Program-made: the position numbers and the translations under genes
Notes under the pieces: generated by a model
What the model was told of the DNA's origin: nothing
What the model saw: the letters and a program-made list of their open reading frames with translations, nothing else
Databases searched by the model: none
In this document: one piece after another, positions 21,361-32,757 of the stretch
Numbering within the stretch: position 1 is the stretch's first letter
How the letters are laid out: every line of letters starts with the position of its first letter
NCBI GenBank assembly: GCA_039545315.1
Contig: BCIM01000005.1
Span: 498,609-562,608 of the forward strand
DNA: 64,000 bases
Source: Kondoa malvinella
Lineage: Eukaryota; Basidiomycota; Agaricostilbomycetes; Agaricostilbales; Kondoaceae
Direction of reading: 5' to 3'

Positions 21361-23836
21361 ATGTCGACCGCAGATCACTTTGATTCGCGCGCCTCTGTGG
21401 ACAGCAGAGCATCACAGCGAGACCTGCCCGCTGCACCTATTTCCCCTTCGCCTGATCCACAAGCTGCCTCTCCTCCGCCCTTCTCGAGCTTCAATTCCTT
21501 TGCTTCCAATAGCGCGACCGTATTTAGTGAACCTCAATCCGCGCTGCCCGAAGAGCAAGAAGAGCCTGTACCTGTTGGATTCGATGAAGCTGTTCTTAGG
21601 CATCTGTGTGATATAGATGTGCGTCCTCAGCTCGATTTATTGAAGTTGTTAATGTTGGGCTAGTGCGGATTACCTCTGCTCCTCGAGCGGCTGAAACAAA
21701 GCACTACCTCATGCCGAGTACGCATGCTCGCATTGTATCTACGTCTGCTGAGTACCATATAGGAAGCATCCAACTTCTTTCGGAAACGCGCTCAGATAGA
21801 GGAAGATTACGCCCGAGCTAATATCAAGCTTGCCCGAGCCTCATTGGACAACTACCGCGAAACAGACGGTCGAGCAGGGTAGGCTCTCTTTATCAATGGT
21901 GGTATCAAGCTCATTTGGCTATCGACAGCACATTTGTCACTTCCTATTCTGCCTTGTTACGAACCCACGAACTCCTAGGCGATAACCACCTCCGACTTTC
22001 AGGTCAACTGATAGAAACCGCTGATCAACTGCTTGAACTCTCAAAAGAAACTGATCGGACTCGCAAAACAGGCAAAGATGTTGGTGCTCGTTTAGAAAAG
22101 GCTTTGTCCGAAGCGGAATCCAACATGGACAAATCCCGATTACGATATGAATCTGCCGCTGAAGAACTAGAGCGTTGCGTCTTGCAAAAAGCGGGGGAGA
22201 ATGTGAAAGATGCTTCTTCTTTGGTTCAGAGCACGAGTTATAACCCTTCTGTTTCCGGTGCTGGTTCTAAAAGGACGTTTGGGAAAGCTATGTCGAAATT
22301 GAAGAGTACCAAAGGCTTTGGTGGGAGCAGCAGACCGGAAGAAGAATTGCGGGTCAAAGTAGCCAATACGAGTGAAGCGTATAGAAAGGAAGTCAGCGCA
22401 TGTCAAGCTGTGAGGAGGGAACATTGGGTCGTCGGACTACCTAGGGTGCTGAGGCAGCTGAAAGAGGGAACAGACGAGGTCGATCTGGGAACGCAATACC
22501 ACATGCGCAGGTATGCGTACACGGTCGAGAATACTTTGGTCAGCGATGGCATTACAATATCACCTCCAATTGGTCCAGCATTCGGTCCAGCAGAAGAAGG
22601 ACCAGGAATGAAAGCTGTCGTGGAAGCAATTGACAACCGAGAAGATTTCAAAGACTTCATGCAGAATTATTCCGTCGCATGGTTACAGTCGCCTCAAGCT
22701 CAAGCGCGAGGACCAAGTATACGCGGTGAAGGCATGCTCAATGACGAAGGCTATGTGGCTGTCCAATCACCGAAAGCGGAAACAAGCCCAAGGTTATCGA
22801 CTTCATCCACTATGCATCAGCTCTCCTCTCAGCCTTCTACATACTTCCCTCAGCAACAAGTCACATCGCCTGAATCGAGGTCGTCTGTTAGTCTACCAGT
22901 CGCTTCTACCTCGAAAGCGATATTCGGCGTGGACCTGGGAGAACAAGTCGCAAGAGATGATGCGGATGTGCCTTTAGTAGTGGAAAAGTGTGCTGCTGTG
23001 ATAGAAGAGCATGGTCAGTAGAGTCCTGTCATCTCAGCTTGCCTGGTGTCTTACATGTGTTGTATCACAGGTCTAGATGTCACTGGCATATATCGCTTAT
23101 CAGGAACAACATCAAGAGTTCAGCGCCTGAAAGCACGACTCGACCAAGGTATAGTTTCTCAGATATTTCAAGGGCATAGCTGATTATTTGGAGCAGACGC
23201 AGAAACGACAGACCTAAATTCCGGCGAGTTCCTGACAGACATTAACGACATATCTTCCGTCCTCAAGCTTTATTTCCGGGAACTACCTATACCGCTGATG
23301 ACATATGACCTATATGCCGGATTCCTTGCAGCAGCTCGTATGTCTTTTGGCTGTCTCATACGATCAGACTGATGCGATGGACAGGCATCGAGAGCGATCG
23401 ATTACGGCATATACGGCTGCATGAACGAGTGAACGACTTGCCTGATGCGAATTATGCGACGCTCAAATGTTTGATGGGGCATTTACACAAGTCAGTCAAA
23501 ATGTTCTCATTCTCTGCATCATGTCTGATAACAGTGGATGGCAGAGTACAAGAGAAGAGCTCCATCAACTCTATGACGGCCTCGAACCTTGGTAAGCGGG
23601 CTTCTAATACCTCGAGTCAGCTAACGTCCTTCTAGCTATCGTCTTTGGTCCAACATTATTCCGAGCACCGCCAGGAGCAGACGGTACAGCATTACAAGAT
23701 ATGCAGTGGCAGTGTAAAGCTATCGAAACGATACTATTACATTACGAAGCGTGCGTTCGCGCACATTTGAGCAAGAAGGATCAGCTGACGTATTAGAAAC
23801 AGGATATTTGTGTCATCTGAAGAAGAGGAGCAGTAA
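21361..23836 (+). CDS. RGD1: F-BAR and RhoGAP domain protein, Rgd1-like
   Basis: Rho GTPase-activating protein of about 690 residues in roughly eight exons. The start MSTADHFDSRASVDSR opens a Ser/Pro/Phe-rich stretch. An F-BAR (FCH) domain follows: FRKRAQIEEDYARANIKLAR, LLRTHELLGDNHLRLSGQLI, MDKSRLRYESAAEELERCVL, EHWVVGLPRVLRQLKEG. After a linker comes the RhoGAP domain: GVDLGEQVARDDADVPLVVE, DVTGIYRLSGTTSRVQRLKA with the arginine-finger Arg in YRLSG, SVLKLYFRELPIPLMTYDLY, and SINSMTASNLAIVFGPTLFR. It ends IFVSSEEEEQ. Yeast Rgd1 has this layout and acts on Rho3/Rho4 at the bud cortex. The same target is inferred. The last exon join (after HYEA near 23750) keeps the frame to TAA at 23834-23836. 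Confidence 0.92.
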
Positions 23837-24074
23837 CCATGGGTCTAGCGAATTAATGTACTTGACTGCTGAATGCAGATTTCAGCTTGCGACGACCCTC
23901 AGTGGCCGTTGGAGCTTGTCCGAAACAAAAGACCGTGACGACGAGAGAGACAGAGACAGAACGACGAGGCTTGAAAGCAACAGTCTGCATGGCGTGAAAG
24001 TCGACTTGCAATCCAATGCGAACTACTACCCAAAGATGCAATGACTCCAAACCAAATCAACTCTTGAGTGCGGT

Positions 24075-24833
24075 TTAGATGGCAGATGGGTAGAGCATGA
24101 CTCTGCAGGAGTGGCCGAAGGCGCGTGCTATAAACCCAAATTCAGTGCTGGCTAGCAAACAATCGCTTGAGGGCTGACCTGGAAGGTTCTTCCTGAATTT
24201 TGCTCTCATTCCTCCGCTGTTACCGTGGCTTCGTGTGACTGCAATGCGCTGTTAGCTAACCCATCGGGTCAAGAATGCTCTCGACTTGCCCTTTCCCCTG
24301 ATAATCGCAAATGTAGGAATCAACCATCTGACTTACTGCTTTCTAGCATCCTGACTCACCAAATAATACGGACCTGTACATAGCATTAGCATCGTTACAA
24401 GGCTCGAACGGCAAGGGATACTCACTTTGCTGCCGTTGATCGGCCTTTCTGCCTTGTATACATACGCAACACGCTTTCCGAAGTAGCTACCATAGAGACA
24501 TAAGCGACCCAACAATCTCTAATCAGACATTTGCAAGCCTCACAACTTTGCCTCTTCCTTGTTGGCAACACCCTCGACCTGGATCAAAGAGGTGTTGGGC
24601 TTCTGGTTGCGCTTGCCTCGAGTGTAACCGAGCACACGGCCTTTTGCGTATAATCTATACATGTCCCGGAGTATCAGCCTCTTGCTCTGATCCATTGAAT
24701 AGCATTCCAAGCGCAGATCATGAAGGGTATAGGCAGATTCGAGCGTGGGTATGGGTATATAGGCTCGAAATCTTTGCGTATTGGGTATATAGATTTGGAA
24801 ACTGGCAGAGTTGACTTGCCTGGTAGGCGCCAT
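24075..24833 (-). CDS. RPL33: 60S ribosomal protein eL33 (L35A/Rpl33)
   Basis: Large-subunit ribosomal protein of about 110 residues in at least four exons. Start MAPTR at 24833. Then [76 protein letters not shown] and [17 protein letters not shown], stop TAA at 24075-24077. This covers the whole family in order. The first intron (24819-24655, 165 bases) is read best with a GC donor in the context AG|GCAAGT, since this joins MAPTR to LYAKGR as in other fungi. No GT donor gives the same phase. The alternative is a start at an inner Met (MYRLYAKG) without that intron. The last intron splits the codon after KNLP. It converges with RGD1 across 238 bases. Confidence 0.95.
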
Positions 24834-25584
24834 CGTTCTTCTGTTGTGCTGATAGAGTCGAGGCGAGAGTGAGCGAGGGAGCGAATCGGGAGAGGCAAGT
24901 AGATTCCCACTTGTGGGTTGAATTGAAAAACAAATCCTGCTGAAGTTGGTTTGACACGACAGCCTGCACCTCTCAGATGTCCTCGTTGGCTACCGCTATG
25001 TCCACCAGCTCACTGTTTAACAATTCGCGATTTCGATCTGATGGCGGCTCAAAATCTGTGCATGCATTTGCTTCGCCTGCTCTGCTGCATTCGATCCCCC
25101 ATTTCTGCTCAAAGGTCCCTAGGCCGATCTCACATCTCGCTTTTATCGTCATCAATCGTATCTGTGATCAGTCTGTCGCAACGCAAGCAGTCTCTGTGAA
25201 GCACTCAAGCGCATCGATTTCTGCTGTGTCTCAATGACAGGCTTCCTCAGCACCATGTTAGAAGTATACTGGCTACGCAGACGGCGCCGAAGTAAGACTG
25301 ACGCATACACGAAGGCGCGAGAAGCAACGAAATATACTTTGCGCTGGCCCAATGCATGATCATAAGCATGAGCAAGCTTATGCAGCACGAACAAGCCTTG
25401 CTGTATCTCGCTTTCAGATCTTCTCATGACGTCTTTCGGGGCAATTCCGAATCCCTTTCTTCTGCAGACCGGACTCGAAGGTGGCTTCTCGCTGGCGGGC
25501 AACTCTTTGAGCAGCTCTCCTCTCTGTTCCTCTCCAACCATCATCCATCATTTATAGCTCTCTACTTACATACCAATCTGCAAC
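24834..25584. other. Upstream region of eL33 and of an orphan gene
   Basis: About 750 bases. It should hold the eL33 promoter. A plus-strand frame from 24977 ([20 protein letters not shown]) to 25237 could be a 5' exon of the orphan gene downstream, but I found no convincing join. A 130-codon minus-strand frame at 25152-25544 has no domain and is probably a shadow. Confidence 0.3.
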
Positions 25585-27041
25585 AGCCTGCTGACATTCT
25601 CATGTCTCGATCACGAGAGCGAGTTTTCTTGGGCCAAGCCGAACATAAGCCAAGAGCGATCTGCCTCGCCTGCTAGCTCCGTTGCTCGCGAATATCGCGA
25701 ATATCGCGAGCGAAATACGGAAGCTCGCGGTCGAGCGGGTCAGCAAGCAAGCGTCGCGCGCGAAAGCCGTAGCCGCTCTCGTCTGCAAACGCCGTCAGGT
25801 CAGAATCTTGGATTGATGCCTCCCAGACCATCTTCAGCCCTGTCCGCTACCACGATATCAACTGTATCCGTTCGTGAACCAGACACGTTTGCTTTGAACG
25901 AGTTGGTTTATGTTCAACATACATATTGACATCCAGCTAACAAGTTCTCTAGTCCTCAACATTTGAGGCAAGCGCAGGAATTGCGGAACAGTCGCCCAAA
26001 GGCCTATGTTGATCTCGAATTGTCCATCGAAAAAGTCCGTAAGTGCGCCTCATTGAAAGTTCCAAGCTGAGCTGCCCTTTTCAGTGGCATGCCGTTGGAT
26101 TTGTCGCCCGTTGATAATGATCACGTGTTCGCGAAGAATCCAGCACTGCGCACGAGCTGTTATCGTCTTCTCGAATTGGGCCAATTTCGTCGCTATTACC
26201 GTCAAATCTGGAACCATGTCTGGGAGAAGATGTCTACCAACCCTACCGTGCAAGCTCGCGAGCACCGGCTTCCGGACTATTACAACAATATTGGTGCCGC
26301 CAACGTCCGATCTTTCTACGAAATACTCATCTCGATCGCCGGGCAACACATGTCAAGCGACCGCGCGGACTTCTACAACACTAGCAGTACCATCGCTCAC
26401 AGAGTCAGGAAGCATCATGATTTACATCCGGAAGCACACATTACCTCTACAGGTCGCTCGCAAGCAATTGGTACTGGAGATGGGTAGATGGTACCTCTTC
26501 ACGCGCAAGTATGAAGACTACTTTCCGACCGCTTGGCGAGAATCTTGGGTTACATTGACTGGAAAACCATGGCCTCCAGCGTCCAACGTGAACAATCTAT
26601 CAGTCTCTGAAGCCTTGCGGCGTTTCTCCGAGTTACCGGAAGACATTACTGTATTCCATTTCTCCGGTGAGATTGAATGGCGCATCCTGGAGTTTTACAG
26701 GACGATTCCTGGCTCTCAAGTTTCGCTCGATACTCTTATGCAGCTCTCCTCTGATCGTCTGGTGCAAGATGGCCGTGCGCCGCTCCAGCACCCATTGACT
26801 TCTACTGTGCCATAATCGAGCATCATCCCTCTGATAGCTCCGATTCATCGTGATCCCGCTCATGAAAGCATTCGCCAAGGCAGGCTGGTTTACTGGGGGA
26901 ATCACTGGACTGCAGTGCTTCGGAACAATGAAACACCGTGAGCCGCATCTTTCTTTGCCGCGTATGAGCTTCTTGCTCAAGATGAAAAGCAGAATCGATC
27001 ACATGATTCGTACAGCCATGATGGATGTGTCCGCAGCGTAG
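25585..27041 (+). CDS. Orphan multi-exon protein, start unresolved
   Basis: No family recognised. The coding frame can be followed from about 25600, but the start codon was not located and the left limit is approximate. Early exon: Ser/Arg-rich ASPASSVAREYREYRERN. Then PQHLRQAQELRNSRPKAYVD, ELSIEKV, PLDLSPVDNDHVFAKNPALR, RLLELGQFRRYYRQIWNHVW, NNIGAANVRSFYEILISIAG, HMSSDRADFYNTSSTIAHR. A phase-0 intron then switches to VARKQLVLEMGRWYLFTRKY, EDYFPTAWRESWVTLTGKPW, EALRRFSELPEDITVFHFSG and EIEWRILEFYRTIPGSQVSL. After another intron come HESIRQGRLVYWGNHWTAVL and a final RIDHMIRTAMMDVSAA. The Tyr/Trp-rich soluble body looks like a folded globular domain. Some joins are uncertain, notably near 26040. 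Confidence 0.5.
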
Positions 27042-27358
27042 TTTCATTCGATCTGAATAAATAGCTCGCCGAGCATTGTAATTGTAACTTGAATTTCACG
27101 CTTGTCATATTCCCTCTTGAGCTTGACCTGAAGGACAGAACCGGATGCAGTCATCATCTATCACTTATCGTCTCGGTCAAAGTGCGAATATACATGTACC
27201 TCGCATATAAAGTCTTATAGGGCGGATGCCGATGACTTGTGAACAGCATCCAAGAAGAAGAACAGAGATCAATGAGAGCAAGACAGAGGAGATGCAGATA
27301 CGGATACTGGATGATACAATTACATTTGCACACGATAGACAGAAAGAGCCTGGGCCGA
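27042..27358. other. Convergent intergenic, nothing seen
   Basis: About 320 bases between the 3' ends of the orphan gene and CRIPT. No supported feature. Confidence 0.4.
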
Positions 27359-28055
27359 TTACTTGCTTGACATTTTGTATTGCTGTTCACACGTCAGTAA
27401 AGTCTGCAAGGTACGTCAGATCTCTACTCACCGCCTTGTTCTTGAGCACCTCCACGCCGCACTGCGAACATATCCCATCCTTGTATGCGCACTGCCAGAC
27501 CATCAGCAAAAGCCGGACACGCCGTTATAGACTCACTCCTTGACAATATTGCGCTCCAGGTTTGGCTACTTTGCTCTTGCACTTTTTGCAAGATGACACG
27601 GCACCACCTGCAAAGCTACTGGAGCCTTCACCTTTATCGTCACCCCTCTTTCGACTTGCCTTCACATCCTTGATCATGTAAGGTTGCATCTTCATCTTTC
27701 TGTTCGTTATGGACATTAGTATCGGTCAACGCTGAGTCATATATACCGCATGACGAACCGTTTGGAGCTGAGTAGCTTGTTCTCGCCAATTACCCTTGAA
27801 CCGATATCACTTCTATCACCAGCGCCTATGTTCCATGATCAGATCCAACGATACAGCGATATTGTAGAGCTGCACCTTTGCCTATAGGCTTCCATACGTC
27901 GCTATCAGGATATATATGAGCTTTGGCAATCTGACTAGAAGTAGACTGACGTCGCTGCCAGCCCAAGTCCGAGCTCTCTTTCTTTCTTCTCACACCTGCA
28001 TACATGTTAGGACTAGATTGTCACAATGTAGACAGACTCACTTTGCGCAAACCAT
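27359..28055 (-). CDS. CRIPT: CRIPT homologue (Cys-rich zinc protein)
   Basis: Small zinc-binding protein of the CRIPT family, about 130 residues in six or more exons. Start MVCAKCEKK at 28055. Then LAATDVWKPIGK, GAGDRSDIGSRVIGENKLLS, SKR, KMKMQPYMIKD, a basic/Ser insert, SCKKCKSKVAKPGAQYCQG, CAYKDGICSQCGVEVLKNKA and QYKMSSK, stop TAA at 27359-27361. Cys pairs are CxxC at the N-terminus, CxxC before KSKV, YCxxC across a splice, and CxxC in SQCG, the family set. Human CRIPT binds PSD-95 PDZ domains and is linked to the minor-spliceosome and PRP31 network. The fungal role is not established. Its ATG is only 42 bases from the ATG of ARP2 on the other strand. Confidence 0.93.
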
Positions 28056-28097
28056 GCTTGGTTGTCAATAGACAACCACCGCGTTCGACTTCAAAGC
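28056..28097. promoter_or_regulatory. 42-base bidirectional start region with perfect hairpin
   Basis: The whole interval between the divergent start codons of CRIPT and ARP2. It carries TGGTTGTC-AATA-GACAACCA (28059-28078), an eight-base perfect inverted repeat with a four-base loop. The DNA can act as a symmetric protein site, or the RNA of either strand as a hairpin in the 5' leader. At 42 bases it cannot hold two normal fungal promoters plus leaders, so each promoter probably extends into the neighbour's first exon or intron. Confidence 0.6.
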
Positions 28098-29873
28098 ATG
28101 TCGGAGCTGCCACTTATATTGGATCAGGGTATGGCACCCATGGTATATGATGTTCGTCAGCAGCTCATCAGCTCTGAGCAGGTACTGGTTACGTCAAGAC
28201 AGGATGGGTGAGCGTTTGGCGAGGCGCTGTATATGACAAGCTCTGATATCGCTGTACCCTGCCAGGCCGGATCAAGTGAGCTCTCTGTCTATACATACGA
28301 CTATAGGCTGATTGCTTTTGGGGCATCAGATTTCCCTGAACACAGTTTCCCCTCGATTGTCGGTCGACCTATCCTTCGAGCTGAAGAGCGTGGCTCGTCT
28401 CTACCTTCTGGTGTAGAGATCAAGGACATCATGTACGTCACCCTGTCCGCTGTTAGCTGTTGCATCAGTCTGATAGCCTTGGTGAACAAGGGTCGGCGAC
28501 CTCGCGTCTGATTACCGCAACTACTTGCAAATCACTCAGCCGCTTGAACATGGTATCATCAGGAATTGGGAAGATATGGTAGCTCTTTTCTGTTCATTAC
28601 CAATCCACTAGCTGAATAGCGTTCGAAGCGTCATCTATGGGATTACACCTTTGATGAGAAGCTCCAAGTCCGGACTGAAGGTCGAAAGATTCTCTTGACT
28701 GAACCACCTATGAATCCGACAAAGAACAGAGAAAAGATGTGCGAAATCATGTTTGAGGAATACAAATTCGGTCACGTCTATGTTGCCATTCAAGCTGTTT
28801 TAACTTTATACGCGCAAGGTACGCAAGCTTCCTCCTCTGTTCCGATAAGTCTGATTAGGTGGGCAGGCCTACAAACTGGAGTAGTAGTCGACTCGGGGGA
28901 TGGTGTAACGCACATTGTTCCCGTTTACGATGGCTTTTCTCTGCCTCATCTGACGAGAAGATTGGACGTCGCGGGCCGAGACGTTACTCGGTACCTCATC
29001 AAGCTTCTTCTCATGCGTGGATATGCTTTCAACCGAACGGCCGATTTCGAGACGGTTAGGCAGATCAAGGAGAAGCTTTGCTACATGTCGTACGTCATCC
29101 TCCTCACTTAATAATGTCCCATCGTGACTGGAGGTCATAGATACGATATTGAACAAGACAAGAAGCTGGCAGAAGAGACTACTGCGCTAGTCGAAAACTA
29201 TACTGTACGCTTGAACAGCTATCTCGCGCTATACTCGCTGACGCCGTCTCTGCTGTACAGCTCCCAGATGGCCGAGTGATCAAAGTCGGCAGAGAACGTT
29301 TCGAAGCGCCAGAATGCATGTTCCAACCCGCCCTAGTTGATGTAGAACAACCGGGTTGCGCCGAAATGCTCTTCAACACTATTCAAGCTGCACCAGTAGA
29401 TGTCAGGTCCGAGTTATACAAGCATGTCGTTCTGTCTGGTGGGAGTTCCATGTACGCGGGCTTGCCGAGCAGGTTGGAGAAGGAGATCAAGCAGCTTTAT
29501 TTGACCAAAGTGCTGCATGGGAACCCGGAGAGGTTGAATGTGCGTTTTGGCTCTGGATTTCCCAAAGAAAGGCCTGATCGTTTGGGCACACAGAAATTCA
29601 AGCTCAAGATTGAAGATCCTCCAAGGAGGAAACATATGTGCGTACGGGCTGCAGATCATTAGCTTGTGCTAATTTTTTACGTTGAAACGAACAGGGTCTT
29701 CCTTGGTGGTGCAGTACTCGTGCGTCGTATGGCTGGCTGCTATCATATCTAGCTGACAGCTCCGTGTCGCACAGGCCGACATCATGAAGGACCGAGAATC
29801 TTTCTGGGTGTCAAAGCAAGAATGGGAAGAGCAAGGCGCGCGAGCATTGGTCAAGCTGGGCAGATCAGAGTAG
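28098..29873 (+). CDS. ARP2: Actin-related protein 2 (Arp2)
   Basis: Core subunit of the Arp2/3 complex that nucleates branched actin. Start [10 protein letters not shown] at 28098. The first coding exons are tiny: 28098-28128 (31 bases), 28182-28207 (26) and 28266-28275 (10), joining as [22 protein letters not shown]. Then [166 protein letters not shown] and [20 protein letters not shown], ending VKLGRSE. Nucleotide-binding motifs [16 protein letters not shown] and [10 protein letters not shown] are intact. It converges with BRF1 with 104 bases between stops. Confidence 0.97.
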
Positions 29874-29977
29874 CGTTCATCAAAGACAGACAATGTAAGG
29901 GGACAAGAATGCAATTGTCGTTTGTACAAAAACCTAGAACCCCAGAACCGGCACACTATCTTACACCCAAATACAAA

Positions 29978-32220
29978 TCAGATCTCGTCCATGTCGAATT
30001 GCTCCTCATCAGCTGCTCTACTGGCCATCAACTTGGCAAACTCGGCTTCTTGATCATCGCCTGCAGGAACTTCGTCGTCATCTGACTCTTCCAAAGCTTC
30101 TGGAGGTTCATCCACGACCATTGTCTCGTCTTCATCTTCCGGCTCCTCCTCGTCCTGATCCTCGTCCTCCTCGGCAGGTTCTTCCCCTTCAGGCTGCGGA
30201 ACTATTCGGGCAGTCGAGTCGAACTCATCCACAGGCGTGACGTCCCGATCCATAGCAAACATGCGTCCTGTATGAGAGCTGGCTTCCGTGCCGTCCATCT
30301 TGGCCTTCTTCTGCTCATCGAGGCTGAACAGGTCATCAATGATACCGTAGTTGAGCTTCTTGGATACTTTCTTCTTCTTGAGCAGCTCGGTCGCCGCTTC
30401 TGTTGCTGTAGCGCCACGAGCAGTAGTTGAATCACGAGGCTTGTTGCGTTTGCGAACGCGAGGTTTCTTGGGCACGCCGTCTTCACCTTCTGTAGCGCGT
30501 TGTTTGGCTGTAGCAAGAACATCAGCGATACAACGCATCGAAGTGAGTTGGGGCATACCAGCAATGTGTTCGAGATACTCTTTATTCATCTCCATCCACA
30601 GTCGCTCCTTTTCTTTTGCTTCGTCCGGCGTGAGAATGAAAGCATCTAGCTCATCCTCGTACTCGGACATATTGTCCAAAGCATTCTCTTCCGCGAATTC
30701 GGCTCTTTTCCGCTGCTGCTCTTCACATTCCCGATCAATCGCCTGACCCATTCTCGAGCCGAGCGTTTCTTCGAGATCTTGAGCGATAGCTGGATCGATA
30801 ATCTCTCGCTCGAGACGCTCTTCTTCAGGATCTTTTGGTTCAGGCGTAGGATTCTTTTTGCCTTTGCCTTTGCCTTTCTTCTTTGGTTGCGAGAGCGCAG
30901 CAAATTCAGGATCAATCACATCATCGCCAGTCAGACCAAGATCGCCGAGAAGCTGGCCATCGATCGTTTGATTGGTGTTTGGTCCTTCGGAAGCTTGTGC
31001 CGCTCGGTGGATGGCAGCTTCATCATCGTCATCCAAATCTTCGCCCTCTTCTTCCTCTTCGCCCTCCTCATCTTCTTTCCGCTTGCGTTTCCTTCCCTTC
31101 TTATGCTTGCCCTTGTCCTTTTGGAGACTATCCGCATAAGCAGGTGGATCGACAGATTCTTCCAGCCAGACAGAGCGAAAGTCTTGTACGGACAATTGAC
31201 TAGTAGGCGTATTCTTGAACTCGTCTAGACGTTTCTTGATCGTGACATCGGCAATCTTGACCACTTGCACAACCTCTTCAACGCTTCGACGAAAGTTGTT
31301 CATCCGCGCAGCCAATAGACAGCACGCTCCACAAATACCAGCTGGTCGACGACCGGTATTCATCCAATCACGATCAAAGCGTTGGACTAGACGAACAGCA
31401 TCTTGTGCAACCTTTTGTGTCTCATCGCCGAAATCGAGCAATTGAGTGAAACGAGTAATGTACAGCGAGGGATCGATAGCTGGGATCTGCGCGCTTTGAC
31501 CGCATACTTTGACTAGCTTCAGATAGGTTGAACCGAGAACAAAGACATTGACCTGGTCAAGCGTTAGCTATAAGCTCGCACGCTCTGTGAAAGCACTGAC
31601 CTGCAGCTGATCACTAAAGTCTATCAGCATGTGGTTCGTCTTCTCCATTCGACATGCAATGTAGGCGCACGCTGCAGCGACATAGACGATCCGACGACCT
31701 TTGACGAAACCGTTTGCGATAGCGAGATTGTACCAGCGCGCAGCAGTATCGACCAAACGGTCCGGTAGCTGTAACGCATTGCCTAGCCGAGCAATCTCGC
31801 GTCGACCTATTCGAACCATCAGCAATGCATCTTTCCATAGAAACTTGACTCACCATTCATTCTAGCTTGCTCGACGCTCTCGATACCGCCAGAGCGTCTG
31901 CCATTTGGCCCGACAGTTCTTGCACCGGCTAGACACACAGATCAGCAGATTGACTCTCGCAAGGTAGACAGAAACGCACTAGCTCCAGCAGCGACATGAG
32001 AACCTTGCACAATAGCTGCCCCTCCAGCCGTTTCACCAAATTGGACCTCAGATACGATTTGACTGTCTTCATAAACCTAAAGGACAACAGCAACAAGTGA
32101 GCGAGAGTTCAACAGACATGGCTTAAAAGGCCGCACGAAGCCGCATTCAGAGCATGAAGTGTTGCCGCTCCCCGGATCATATTCCTTTCTCGCTAGTTGG
32201 TTGCAGTGAGGACAGAGCAT
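29978..32220 (-). CDS. BRF1: TFIIIB subunit Brf1 (TFIIB-related factor)
   Basis: RNA polymerase III initiation factor of about 650 residues. Start MLCPHCNQLARKEYDPGSGN at 32220, with the zinc ribbon CPHC...CSECGF. Then VSEVQFGETAGGAAIVQGSH, GRREIARLGNALQLPDRLVD, ARWYNLAIANGFVKGRRIVY and VAAACAYIACRMEKTNHMLI (first cyclin fold), then VFVLGSTYLKLVKVCG and AVRLVQRFDRDWMNTGRRPA (second). Next come EEVVQVVKIADVTIKKRLDE and a Brf-specific region, DECxxQ-like and acidic. The homology II block is near KKLNYGIIDDLFSLDEQKKA. The last 60 residues are strongly acidic, ending DEEQFDMDEI. The long final exon begins near 31562, with about five introns before it. It recruits TBP and Bdp1 to tRNA and 5S genes by family knowledge. 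Confidence 0.95.
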
Positions 32221-32757
32221 TGTGGCTTAGCTGACGCCTATGCCAGCGAGAGAAGGGCTGGGTGCGAGCGATACACTCAGATTCGAGAGCAACTGTTTTC
32301 GGACAACAATCGATTTTCGCCCAATTGGTCGACTCGGAAAAATTGGTTAAAACTCGAGTGTTGAAATAATGGTAGCAATGAAAGTCTTTGAATACGTAAC
32401 ATGGATTCAAACTGCTCATGCCTCTGGCCTGGCCCAAGTTCTCTCTCCTCACACCCGATTGCTGCAAAGTCGTAATAGGAAACCCGTAGGCCATGTTCTA
32501 CGGACAGAGAGTACAGCCTAAGCCGCACAGATGGCAGTAGTAAGATTGCCGCGAGTTGGACGGCCGACATCCTTGGTTCTGTCCTTGCATCCGTTGGCGA
32601 GGGTACCAAAGCGTGTTGCAGATCTGATTGCTCGTTGGTATAGCAGTGCTGGTTGACGGCGATCGGTGTGCAAGGCCCCGAACAGGCTTGAGCAAGCCCA
32701 GTAGCTTCGAGGTAAGATTTGCTGCGTGGAACGCATACTTGACAAGTCGCTCTGGTG
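32221..32757. other. Intergenic between BRF1 and NAS2
   Basis: About 540 bases lying upstream of BRF1 and downstream of NAS2. Overlapping minus-strand frames here (up to 170 codons) change between frames with no domain and overlap the NAS2 3' end. No tRNA or other RNA gene could be supported. Confidence 0.4.

Noticed and set aside
24655..24819. A box C/D snoRNA in the long eL33 intron
   Set aside because: Only a possible CTGA box. No proper RTGATGA box or end stem at the needed spacing.
25152..25544. A 130-codon minus-strand frame upstream of eL33
   Set aside because: No domain, and it occupies the likely promoter and 5' region of two other genes.
32401..32420. A tRNA B-box-like string on the minus strand
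   Set aside because: No matching A box or cloverleaf around it. No tRNA gene could be supported anywhere in the window.
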